From Gemmobacter aquatilis (GTDB lineage Bacteria > Pseudomonadota > Alphaproteobacteria > Rhodobacterales > Rhodobacteraceae), in the NCBI RefSeq assembly GCF_900110025.1, contig NZ_FOCE01000007.1, forward strand, positions 1 to 64,000: a DNA stretch of 64,000 bases, given 5' to 3'. Positions 54,549 through 61,705 of this stretch are shown in pieces; positions within the stretch are counted from its first letter, which is position 1; each line of letters begins with the position of its first letter. The notes beneath the pieces were generated by a model. It was not told the origin of the DNA. It saw only the letters and a list, made by a program, of their open reading frames with translations, and ran no database searches. The translations under genes and the position numbers were made by a program.

Positions 54549-56539
54549 TCGGCGCTCCGGATCAGGGCATCCACGGCGACGGCACCAGACGGGCGCAGCA
54601 GCAGCGGATTGATTTCGATTTCTTCAAGCGTGTCATCGCCTTGCATCAGGGCGCAAAGCTGCGCGGCCACGGCAACCAGCGCCGCCAGATCTGGCCGCGC
54701 CCGCCCGCGATAGCCATCCAGCAGCGGCCAAAGCCGCAAGCGGCGCAGGCTGGCCGCGATCTCATCCGGCGTCAGCGGCAGGACCAGCGTCACCGTATCG
54801 GCCAGAACTTCCACCGTCACCCCGCCCATACCCAGCGTCAGCGTGACACCGTAAACCGGATCACGGCGCAGGCCGAGCAGGATTTCAGCGCAGGCATCGC
54901 TGACCATCTCCTCCACCAGATAGCCTGCGGCGCCCGGCATTTCGGCCTGCCCGGCCAGATCGGCAAGGCCCAGCCGCACCGCCCCGGCCTCGGTCTTGTG
55001 GGCAAAGCCCAGCCCTTTCAGCGCGAAAGGCGGGCGCAGATCGGCCAGCGCGGGCACCAGATCGGCCAGATGCGCCGCCGTGGCCCCGCGCGGCACGGCG
55101 ATACCCGCCCGGGACAGCAGCGCCTTGGCCTCGACCTCCGACAGAAGGCGGGTCGGGCGGGCCGACGGCGCGGCCAGAGGCCGCCAGCCGGGCAGGCCCG
55201 GTTGCACCTGCGCCGCCCGCAATGCGGCCAGTGCGGTTTCCAACCCCATCAGCGGCACCACGCCCTGCGCCATCATCGCCACGGCGCGCGGCTCGTCGAA
55301 ATTCTCGGGCAGCGAGGCGACGGGAAAGGCCGGTTTGCCGGTGGCCGCCTGTGCCGCGACAATGGCCGCCAGCGCGGGTTCGAAACTGGCAGGGTCGCAA
55401 CGGTCGGGGCGCGGCGGGTCGATGATGAAGATCCCGGCATCGTAACCCGACAGCATGGTGGTGAAGACATCGGTGGTGCGCGGCCCGTCGCCCCAGATGA
55501 AGGTGTGGTAATCCAACGGGTTGGCGATGGAAACGATGGGGCCAAGGATCTCGCCCAGCCGCGCCGCCTTCGCTGCGGGCACCGGCGGGAAGGTGATGCC
55601 TGCCGGGGCAGCCAGATCGGCCACCAGCCCGGCCTCGCCCCCCGAACAGGACAGCGAACACAGCCGGGCGCCAAGGCCCGGCCCGTGCACATGGAAGATC
55701 TTCAACGTCTCGATCAGCGCCGAAAGCGTATCAACCTCGGCCACCCCGGCCTGCCGCAGAAAGGCCGAAGACGCCGCCCCGCCCCCCGCAAGGCTGGCAG
55801 TATGCGAGGCCGCCGCCGCCCGGCTCGCCTCGGTCTTGCCGGATTTCACCGCCACGATGCCCTTGCCCGCCGCCCGCGCCGCCTCGGCCAGCGCGGCGAA
55901 AGCCGGGGCGTCGTCGATCCCCTCGACATAGAGGCCCAGCGCGGTGACCCGCTCATCGGCCAGCAGCGCGGCGGCAAGCTCGGCCAGACCCACCTGCGCG
56001 GCATTGCCAAGGCAGGCGACATAGGCCACCGGCAGACCGCGCGCCTGCATGGTCAGGTTGATCACGATGTTGGAGGATTGCGACAGCAGCGCCACGCCGC
56101 GGTCAACCCGCCGGCCACCATGCTGATCGGGCCAGAGCAGCGCGCCGTCCAGATAATTGATCACCCCATAGCAATTCGGCCCGAGGATCGGCATCTCGCC
56201 CGCCGCTGCGACCAGTTCGGCCTGCAAGCCCGCCTCACCGGCCTCCTCCCAGCCCGAGGCGAAACAGATCGCGCCGCCTGCGCCCATCGCCGCCAGTTCA
56301 CGCACCACATCGCGCGTGGCAAAGCGGTTGACGCCGATGAAGGTGGCATCCGGTGGCGCGGGCAGATCGGTGAGGCTGGCATAGGCCTTGAAGCCGCCCA
56401 CCGTCGCCCGCTTGGGATGCACAGGCCAGATCGGGCCGTCAAAGCCCATCTTGCGGCACTGTTCGATGACGTTTTCGGCCCAGCCCGCCCCCAGAACGGC
56501 AATGGAACGCGGGCGCAGCAGGCGGTTCAAGCGGGTCAT
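54545..56539 (-). CDS. ADP-forming acyl-CoA synthetase (ACD type)
   Basis: This 664-residue single-chain NDP-forming acyl-CoA ligase has a CoA-binding domain (about 1-130), succinyl-CoA-ligase-like domains (about 140-440) with SHTASLAGGGAASSAFLRQAG carrying the phospho-His, and an ATP-grasp domain (about 460-660) with LKGLGFAHKTEAGAVRLGL. Such proteins activate acetate or other acids with ATP to ADP. In a carnitine cluster it could activate gamma-butyrobetaine or crotonobetaine, replacing the usual AMP-forming CaiC. That role is inferred from the CaiD-like partner with which it overlaps by four bases. Confidence 0.87.
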   Translation of the reverse strand: MTRLNRLLRPRSIAVLGAGWAENVIEQCRKMGFDGPIWPVHPKRATVGGFKAYASLTDLPAPPDATFIGVNRFATRDVVRELAAMGAGGAICFASGWEEAGEAGLQAELVAAAGEMPILGPNCYGVINYLDGALLWPDQHGGRRVDRGVALLSQSSNIVINLTMQARGLPVAYVACLGNAAQVGLAELAAALLADERVTALGLYVEGIDDAPAFAALAEAARAAGKGIVAVKSGKTEASRAAAASHTASLAGGGAASSAFLRQAGVAEVDTLSALIETLKIFHVHGPGLGARLCSLSCSGGEAGLVADLAAPAGITFPPVPAAKAARLGEILGPIVSIANPLDYHTFIWGDGPRTTDVFTTMLSGYDAGIFIIDPPRPDRCDPASFEPALAAIVAAQAATGKPAFPVASLPENFDEPRAVAMMAQGVVPLMGLETALAALRAAQVQPGLPGWRPLAAPSARPTRLLSEVEAKALLSRAGIAVPRGATAAHLADLVPALADLRPPFALKGLGFAHKTEAGAVRLGLADLAGQAEMPGAAGYLVEEMVSDACAEILLGLRRDPVYGVTLTLGMGGVTVEVLADTVTLVLPLTPDEIAASLRRLRLWPLLDGYRGRARPDLAALVAVAAQLCALMQGDDTLEEIEINPLLLRPSGAVAVDALIRSAE

Positions 56540-56565
56540 CGGCGCGCCCTCGCACCGGGCCGGGC

Positions 56566-56603
56566 TGCCCCCACCCTGCCCTCCCCCCCAAGGGGGGAGG
56601 GAA
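56566..56603. repeat. CCCTCACCCTGCCCTC-type repeat, copy 3 (diverged)
   Basis: CCCACCCTGCCCTCCCCCC followed by AAGGGGGGAGGG is a hairpin related to the 40-bp inverted repeat at 59557-59688. It lies just upstream of the ligase start. Confidence 0.55.
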
Positions 56604-56642
56604 GCGCAGCGTCCCGGCGGCTGTCCCAGGCGGCGCGGTTGC

Positions 56643-56708
56643 GGGGGGCTGTCTGCCCCCCACGGCCCTGCGGGCCGCCCCCCGAGGATATTTTTGAACA
56701 GAAAATGG
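56643..56708 (+). repeat. Dispersed hairpin-plus-tail element, copy F
   Basis: GGGGGGC-TGTCT-GCCCCCC (56643-56661), then CGGCCC-TGC-GGGCCG (56663-56677), then CCGAGGATATTTTTGAACAG and AAAATGG. It faces copy G across about 130 bases and does not follow a gene on its own strand, unlike most copies. Confidence 0.8.
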
Positions 56709-56746
56709 AAACACCCCGTCCGCGAGCCGCAGACGGGGTGCCATTT
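56703..56746. terminator. Long hairpin between repeat copies F and G
   Basis: AAATGG-AAA-CACCCCGTC (56703-56720) pairs with GACGGGGTG-CCATTT (56732-56746) leaving a 3-base bulge. It sits between the acyl-CoA dehydrogenase and the ligase gene and may end the upstream transcript on the minus strand. The rest of the 374-base gap holds copies F and G and no gene. Confidence 0.6.
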
Positions 56747-56834
56747 CCTGCTACGGCCATCGGCGTCCCCGCCTGTTCCGCCAGATCACTTTGGCCGATT
56801 CTGCCTAATGCCGGGTTAACGCGCATGACTGATC

Positions 56835-56901
56835 TCATTTTCTGTTCAAAAATATCCTCGGGGGTGAATTGGCCGCAGGCCAAGAGGGGGCAGACAGCCC
56901 C
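56835..56901 (-). repeat. Dispersed hairpin-plus-tail element, copy G
   Basis: On the minus strand: GGGGGC-TGTCT-GCCCCC (56901-56885), TTGGCC-TGC-GGCCAA (56883-56869), then CCGAGGATATTTTTGAACAG. It starts 13 bases after the acyl-CoA dehydrogenase stop in the sense orientation. The stem bases differ from copy F but pairing and loops are kept, which indicates selection on structure. Confidence 0.85.
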
Positions 56902-56913
56902 CTTTGCCCCCTG

Positions 56914-58080
56914 TCAGCCGCCGACCGCGCGCAGAAGTTCGCGCGAGATGATGTGGCGTTGGATTTCAGAGGTGCCCTCCCAGATCCGTTCCACCCTTGC
57001 GTCGCGCCAGATGCGCTCCAGCGGCAGATCGTCCATCAATCCCATGCCGCCATGGATCTGGATCGCCTCATCCGCCACCATGGCCAGAACCTCGGTGGCC
57101 TTCAGCTTGGCCATGCTCATGTCGGCCTCGGTCACCGTGCCCTGATCGAATTTCCACGCGGCTTCCCAGGTCAGCAGTTCCGCCGCTTTCAGCTCCATCG
57201 CCATATCGGCCAGCTTGAAGCTGACGCCCTGAAACTTGCCGATCTGCTGGCCGAACTGGCGGCGCTCTGCCGCGTAGCTGATGGCATGGCCCAGTGCGCG
57301 GTCGGCGCGGCCAAGGCAGGTGGCGGCGACTTGCAGGCGGGTGGCGCCGAGCCAGGTGTTGGCCACCTCGAACCCCTTGTGCGCTTCGCCCAGAACCGCC
57401 GAGTCCGGCAGGCGGCAATTGTCGAAGTCCAGCACGGCATTGGTATAGCCACGGTGACTGACGTTTCGATAGCCGTCGCGCACGGTGAAACCGGGGGTGC
57501 CTTTATCGACGAAGAAGGCGGTGATCCGTTTCTTCTTGCCGCGCGGAGTGTCTTCCTCGCCGCTTGCCATGAAGACGATGGCGAAATCGGCCAGATCGGC
57601 ATGGCTGATGAAATGCTTGGTGCCGTTCAGCACCCAGTCGCCGCCGTCGCGCCGCGCGCTGGCGGTCATGCCGCGCAGATCAGACCCGGCGCCGGGTTCG
57701 GTCATGGCGAGGCAATCCCATTTCTCGCCGCGGATGCAGGGGAACAGGTATTTCTCGCGCTGTTCGGGGGTGCCAGCCAGCAGGATGTTCGACGGACGTG
57801 CGACGCAGGTCCAGTGCAGGGCGTAGTTGGCCCGGCCCAACTCGCGTTCATACAGCAGCCAGGACAGGGTATCGAGGCCCGCCCCGCCGACCTCTTCGGG
57901 CATATTGGCCGCATAGAGACCGGCGGCAATGGCCTTGGCCTGCAGGTCGCGGATCAGGTCAAGACGCAGATGGCCGCTGCGTTCGACCTCGGCCTCATGC
58001 GGGTAAAGCTCGGTCTCGACGAAGCTGCGCGTCGTCTCGATGATCATCTTCTGTTCGTCGGTCAGCCCGAACTGCATCAT
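56914..58080 (-). CDS. Acyl-CoA dehydrogenase (crotonobetainyl-CoA reductase-like)
   Basis: This 388-residue flavoprotein oxidises an acyl-CoA to the enoyl-CoA. The FAD/CoA signatures LAMTEPGAGSDLRGM and RQFGQQIGKFQGVSFKLADM are intact, with the catalytic Glu in the terminal helix region IWEGTSEIQRHIISREL. Its ATG overlaps the stop of the carnitine-dehydrogenase gene by four bases. In this context gamma-butyrobetainyl-CoA is the likely substrate, giving crotonobetainyl-CoA for the CaiD-like enzyme. Other short acyl-CoAs cannot be excluded. Confidence 0.87.
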   Translation of the reverse strand: MMQFGLTDEQKMIIETTRSFVETELYPHEAEVERSGHLRLDLIRDLQAKAIAAGLYAANMPEEVGGAGLDTLSWLLYERELGRANYALHWTCVARPSNILLAGTPEQREKYLFPCIRGEKWDCLAMTEPGAGSDLRGMTASARRDGGDWVLNGTKHFISHADLADFAIVFMASGEEDTPRGKKKRITAFFVDKGTPGFTVRDGYRNVSHRGYTNAVLDFDNCRLPDSAVLGEAHKGFEVANTWLGATRLQVAATCLGRADRALGHAISYAAERRQFGQQIGKFQGVSFKLADMAMELKAAELLTWEAAWKFDQGTVTEADMSMAKLKATEVLAMVADEAIQIHGGMGLMDDLPLERIWRDARVERIWEGTSEIQRHIISRELLRAVGG

Positions 58081-59534
58081 GCCCTCCGCTGGCCAACATG
58101 GCGCCCGGCGGCTTCGGGGCGGGGCAGCGCCCTGTGCGCCTCGGCGATGGGGGTCAGATTTGCCAAAACCTCGGGCGCAGCCGGGCAGGTCTTGTTCGCC
58201 GTCATGTCCACATGCAGCAGCATCTGTTCCAGGCTCGCGACCACCTCGGCGCCGCGCTGGATGCGGATGAAGATATGCAGGCGCTTTTCATCGGCGCCCA
58301 GCACCTGCAGCGTGCCTTGCAGCCGGTCGCCCAGCTTGCATTCGCCAAGGTGCATGATGTGGGTTTCGGCGGTGTAATAGCTGTGGCCGCCCGCCACATA
58401 GTCCATCCCCGCGCCGATCAGCCGCAGGAAGGCATCCGAGGTTTCCGAGGCCGCGAACAGATAGCGGCTTTCGGTCATATGGCCGTTATAGTCGATCCAG
58501 CCGGGCAGCACCTGCATCTGCGCCATGACCAGCGGTGCGCCGGTCGGCGCGGCATCGTGGAAGGCCACGGCGCGGCGCGCGTCATGGTCGCGCAGAACCT
58601 TGCCCGCGCCCCAGTTGCGCTCTTTCAGCGCGCGCAGGAAGCCGATCAGGTTGCTGTCGCGGATGCGTTCCAGCTCGCGGATCGTATGGTGGCCGGATTG
58701 CGCGTCGGATTGCCCGGCGATCAGATCCACCAGTTCGTCGTTGAAGTCGGGCACATCGGTCAGCTTGGTCCAGGGCCATTGCAGGCAGGGACCGAACTGC
58801 GCCATGAAATGCTTCATGCCCGCCTCGCCGCCCGCCACGCGATAGGTTTCAAACAGGCCCATCTGGCCCCAGCGCAGGCCAAAGCCCATGCGGATTGCCT
58901 CGTCGATTTCCTCGGTGGTGGCGATGCCGTCCTTCACCAGCCACAGGGCTTCGCGCCACACGGCCTCAAGGAAGCGGTCGGCGATATGGGCGTCGATCTC
59001 CTTGCGGATATGCAGGGGGAACATGCCGATCTCGCGCAGGATTTCCTTTGCTGCCTCGATCTTTGCGGGCGGGTTCTGCGGGCTGGGCACCACTTCGGCC
59101 AGCGGCAGCAGGTAGACCGGGTTGAAGGGGTGGGCCACGAAGATGCTGCCGGGGTTCGGCGCACGCTCTTGCAGTTCCGACGGTTTGAAGCCCGAGGTGG
59201 AAGAGCCGATCAACGTATCGGGCGCCACCTGCTGGATCTGGGCAAAGACGCGGTGCTTCAGGTCCAGCCGCTCGCTGACCGATTCCTGAATGTAGTCTGC
59301 CCCTTCCACCGCCTCGGTAACGGTGGCCGCGAAGGACAACTGCCCTTCGGCGGGCATCGGCACATCCGACAGCGCAGGCAAGGCGGCGCGGGCATTGGCC
59401 AGCACCTCGCCGATCTTGCGTTCGGCCTGCGGATCGGGGTCGAACACCGCCACATCCCAGCCATTGAGCAGGAAGCGCGCCGCCCAGCCGCCGCCGATGA
59501 CCCCACCCCCGATGATTGCCGCTTTCCGTGCCAT
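58077..59534 (-). CDS. lcdH: Carnitine 3-dehydrogenase fused to a thioesterase
   Basis: This 485-residue protein has two parts. Residues 1-320 are a 3-hydroxyacyl-CoA-dehydrogenase-like fold starting AAIIGGGVIGGGWAARFL, matching L-carnitine dehydrogenase, which makes 3-dehydrocarnitine with NAD+. Residues 335-485 are a hotdog thioesterase (LPGWIDYNGHMTESRYLFAA), matching the betainyl-CoA thioesterase of the same pathway (CdhB). Fusions of this kind are known in alphaproteobacteria. It joins pathway steps either side of BKACE, so product channelling is plausible. It is the second gene after the BKACE gene, with a repeat-filled gap of 154 bases. Confidence 0.92.
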   Translation of the reverse strand: MARKAAIIGGGVIGGGWAARFLLNGWDVAVFDPDPQAERKIGEVLANARAALPALSDVPMPAEGQLSFAATVTEAVEGADYIQESVSERLDLKHRVFAQIQQVAPDTLIGSSTSGFKPSELQERAPNPGSIFVAHPFNPVYLLPLAEVVPSPQNPPAKIEAAKEILREIGMFPLHIRKEIDAHIADRFLEAVWREALWLVKDGIATTEEIDEAIRMGFGLRWGQMGLFETYRVAGGEAGMKHFMAQFGPCLQWPWTKLTDVPDFNDELVDLIAGQSDAQSGHHTIRELERIRDSNLIGFLRALKERNWGAGKVLRDHDARRAVAFHDAAPTGAPLVMAQMQVLPGWIDYNGHMTESRYLFAASETSDAFLRLIGAGMDYVAGGHSYYTAETHIMHLGECKLGDRLQGTLQVLGADEKRLHIFIRIQRGAEVVASLEQMLLHVDMTANKTCPAAPEVLANLTPIAEAHRALPRPEAAGRHVGQRRA

Positions 59535-59556
59535 ATCTTCTCCATGCCGGGGCGTG

Positions 59557-59688
59557 GCGCCCCCTCACCCTGCCCTCTCCCCCGAGGGGAGAGGGTGTGT
59601 TGTTCCGCTTGAAAGGCCGAGCGCCCTTTTCACCCCGGGAGACGCGCCCCCTCTCCCCTCGGGGGAGAGGGCTGGGGTGAGGGGGCGC
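59557..59688. repeat. Pair of 40-bp inverted repeats between BKACE and lcdH
   Basis: Copy 1 (59557-59596) contains CCCCTCACCCTGCCCTCTCC then CCCGAGGGGAGAGGG. Copy 2 (59648-59688) is its nearly exact inverse and ends at the BKACE stop codon. Each copy is itself a hairpin. The type (CCCTCACCCTGCCCTCTCCC) is widespread in proteobacterial intergenic DNA. Confidence 0.85.
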
Positions 59689-60603
59689 TCACCGCCCCAG
59701 CGGCGCCCGTTTTTCCAGCTTCAGCTTGGCGCGCACCTCGGCCGGGGTCAGCACCCGCGCCCCAAGGTTGGAGATGATCGAAACCGCCCGCTCCACCAGT
59801 TGCGCATTGGTGGCCAGCACGCCCTTGTCGAGCCAGAGGTTGTCTTCCAGCCCCACCCGCACATTGCCCCCGGCCAGCACCGAGGCCGCGACATAGGGCA
59901 TCTGATGGCGCCCGATGGCAAAGGCGCTCCAGTGCCAGTCGGCGGGCACATTGTTCACCATGGCAAGGAAGGTGTTCAGATCATCCGGCGCGCCCCACGG
60001 CACGCCCATGCACAGTTGCACCAGCACCGGATCGGGGATCACCCCTTCGCGCACCAGTTCTTTCGCCAGCCACAGATGCCCGGTGTCGAACGCCTCGATT
60101 TCAATGCGCACGCCTGCCGCCGTCATCCGCCGCGCCATGTCGCGCAGCATCCCCGGCGTGTTGACCATCACATAATCGGCCTCGTTGAAGTTCATCGTGC
60201 CGCAATCGAGCGTGCAGATCTCGGGGCGGCATTCGACCACATGCGCCACCCGTTCGGTGGCCCCCGCCATGTCAGAGCGCGGACCCATGCGCCCCATATC
60301 CTCGCTGCCCTCGAAATAGATGTCGCCCCCCATCCCGGCGGTCAGGTTCAGCACCACATCGGTGGCGCTGTCGCGGATGCGTTCCGTCACCTCGCGGTAC
60401 AGCGCCGGGTCGCGGGCGGGCTTGCCGGTTTCGGGGTCGCGCACATGGCAATGCACCACCGCCGCCCCGGCCTTGGCCGCCGCGATGGCGCTTTCGGCGA
60501 TCTGCGCCGGGCTGCGCGGCACATGCGGGCTGCGGTCCTGCGTGCCGCCCGATCCGGTCACGGCACAGGTGATGAAGACGTCGCGGTTCATGGCCAAGGG
60601 CAT
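59689..60603 (-). CDS. Beta-keto acid cleavage enzyme (dehydrocarnitine cleavage, CdhC-like)
   Basis: This 304-residue BKACE (DUF849) protein uses zinc to exchange acyl groups between a beta-keto acid and acetyl-CoA. The zinc motif is VVHCHVRDPETGKPARD and catalytic residues lie in the GLEDNLWLDKGVLATN region. Members beside carnitine dehydrogenase convert 3-dehydrocarnitine and acetyl-CoA to betainyl-CoA and acetoacetate. I chose ATG at 60603, with AGGAG seven bases upstream. A TTG two codons earlier is the alternative. It leads the minus-strand operon divergent from the regulator gene. Confidence 0.92.
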   Translation of the reverse strand: MPLAMNRDVFITCAVTGSGGTQDRSPHVPRSPAQIAESAIAAAKAGAAVVHCHVRDPETGKPARDPALYREVTERIRDSATDVVLNLTAGMGGDIYFEGSEDMGRMGPRSDMAGATERVAHVVECRPEICTLDCGTMNFNEADYVMVNTPGMLRDMARRMTAAGVRIEIEAFDTGHLWLAKELVREGVIPDPVLVQLCMGVPWGAPDDLNTFLAMVNNVPADWHWSAFAIGRHQMPYVAASVLAGGNVRVGLEDNLWLDKGVLATNAQLVERAVSIISNLGARVLTPAEVRAKLKLEKRAPLGR

Positions 60604-60676
60604 CGGCAAACTCCTGTTCTCTGCCCGGCAGCTTAGCGCCCTTGCGCGGCTGCGCTTTGCGATTTACGAAATACAC

Positions 60677-61648
60677 ATGGCAAAACCCGCAACGATCTTC
60701 GCTGCATCGCAGCAGCCGCTGACCATCGCCCTGCTGGTCCTGCCGCATTGCTCGATCCTCGAAGTCGCCTCGACGCTCGATCCCCTGCGCGCCGCCAACC
60801 GCCATCTCGGGCACGAAGCGTTCCGCTGGCGCGTCGTCTCGCCCGATGGCGCTGCGGTGCCGCTGACCTGCGGGATCGAACTGCCCTCCTCCGGTCCGCT
60901 GACCGCCGCCGCAGGCGCCGATGTGCTCATCGTGATCGCGGGCTATCGCCAATCCGAGGTCGCCACGAAACCGCTGCTGCGCGATCTGCGCCGCCTCGCC
61001 CCGCGCTTTGCCGCCATCGGCGGGATCGACGCGGGCGGCTGGGTTCTGGCCCGCGCGGGCCTGCTGAACGGCCACCGCGCCACCGTGCATTGGGAAGACC
61101 TGGAAGATTTCGCCGCCAGCTTCCCCGAGGTCGAGGCCGTCCCCGACCGCTTCACCCTGTCCGGCCCGCGCTTCACCGCAGGCGGTGCCGCCCCCGCCGC
61201 CGACCTCATGCTGCACCTGATCCGCACCCGCTATGGCGCCGCCCTTGCGCTGCAAACGGCGGCCAGTTTCGTCACCACCGCCCGCCCGGCAGACGAGCCG
61301 CAGATCACCGAAACCCGCCCCGACCCGCGCCTTGACCCGCGCGTGGCCCAGGCCATCGCCCGGATGGAGGCGCGACAGGAGACGCCCGAGACGACCGCCG
61401 AAACGGCGGCGGCGCTGCGCCTCTCGCCCCGCCGCCTCGAACAGTTGTTCCGCCAGAATCTCGGCCTGACCCCCGCCGCCTATGCCCTGTCGCTGCGCCT
61501 GGCCGCCGCCCGCCGCCTGCTGACAGACACCCGCCACCCGCTGGCCGAAATCGCGCTGCGCACCGGCTTTTCCTCGGCCGCCACCCTCAGCCGGGCCTTT
61601 CACAAACACTTCGGGGCGCCCCCCAGCAACCTGAGAAAGCGCCCCTGA
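60677..61648 (+). CDS. GlxA-family AraC regulator (CdhR-like)
   Basis: This 323-residue activator has an N-terminal DJ-1/PfpI-like domain (about 15-190, beginning TIALLVLPHCSILEVAST) and a C-terminal AraC HTH pair (about 215-320, ending GFSSAATLSRAFHKHFGAPP). CdhR of this family activates carnitine dehydrogenase genes in Pseudomonas, and the divergent BKACE-lcdH placement supports the same role here. The ligand (carnitine) is inferred. The ATG at 60677 leaves a 73-base divergent region that should hold its binding sites. Confidence 0.9.
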   Translation: MAKPATIFAASQQPLTIALLVLPHCSILEVASTLDPLRAANRHLGHEAFRWRVVSPDGAAVPLTCGIELPSSGPLTAAAGADVLIVIAGYRQSEVATKPLLRDLRRLAPRFAAIGGIDAGGWVLARAGLLNGHRATVHWEDLEDFAASFPEVEAVPDRFTLSGPRFTAGGAAPAADLMLHLIRTRYGAALALQTAASFVTTARPADEPQITETRPDPRLDPRVAQAIARMEARQETPETTAETAAALRLSPRRLEQLFRQNLGLTPAAYALSLRLAAARRLLTDTRHPLAEIALRTGFSSAATLSRAFHKHFGAPPSNLRKRP

Positions 61649-61649
61649 T

Positions 61650-61700
61650 TCATCCTGGTCCAAATACTCCGGGGGTCCGGGGGCAGCGCCCCCGGGGGTT
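61650..61700 (-). repeat. Dispersed hairpin-plus-tail element, copy H
   Basis: On the minus strand: CCGGGGGC-GCT-GCCCCCGG, then ACCCCCGGAGTATTTGGACC and AGGATGAA. It follows the M3 peptidase stop by five bases in the sense orientation and ends next to the stop of the convergent AraC gene. It matches copy E closely in stem and tail. Confidence 0.85.
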
Positions 61701-61705
61701 CCGCC

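Noticed and set aside
54641-57145. An 834-codon plus-strand frame opposite the ADP-forming ligase
   Set aside because: It crosses the repeat-filled gap and has the composition of a GC-driven shadow. The minus strand carries full domains.
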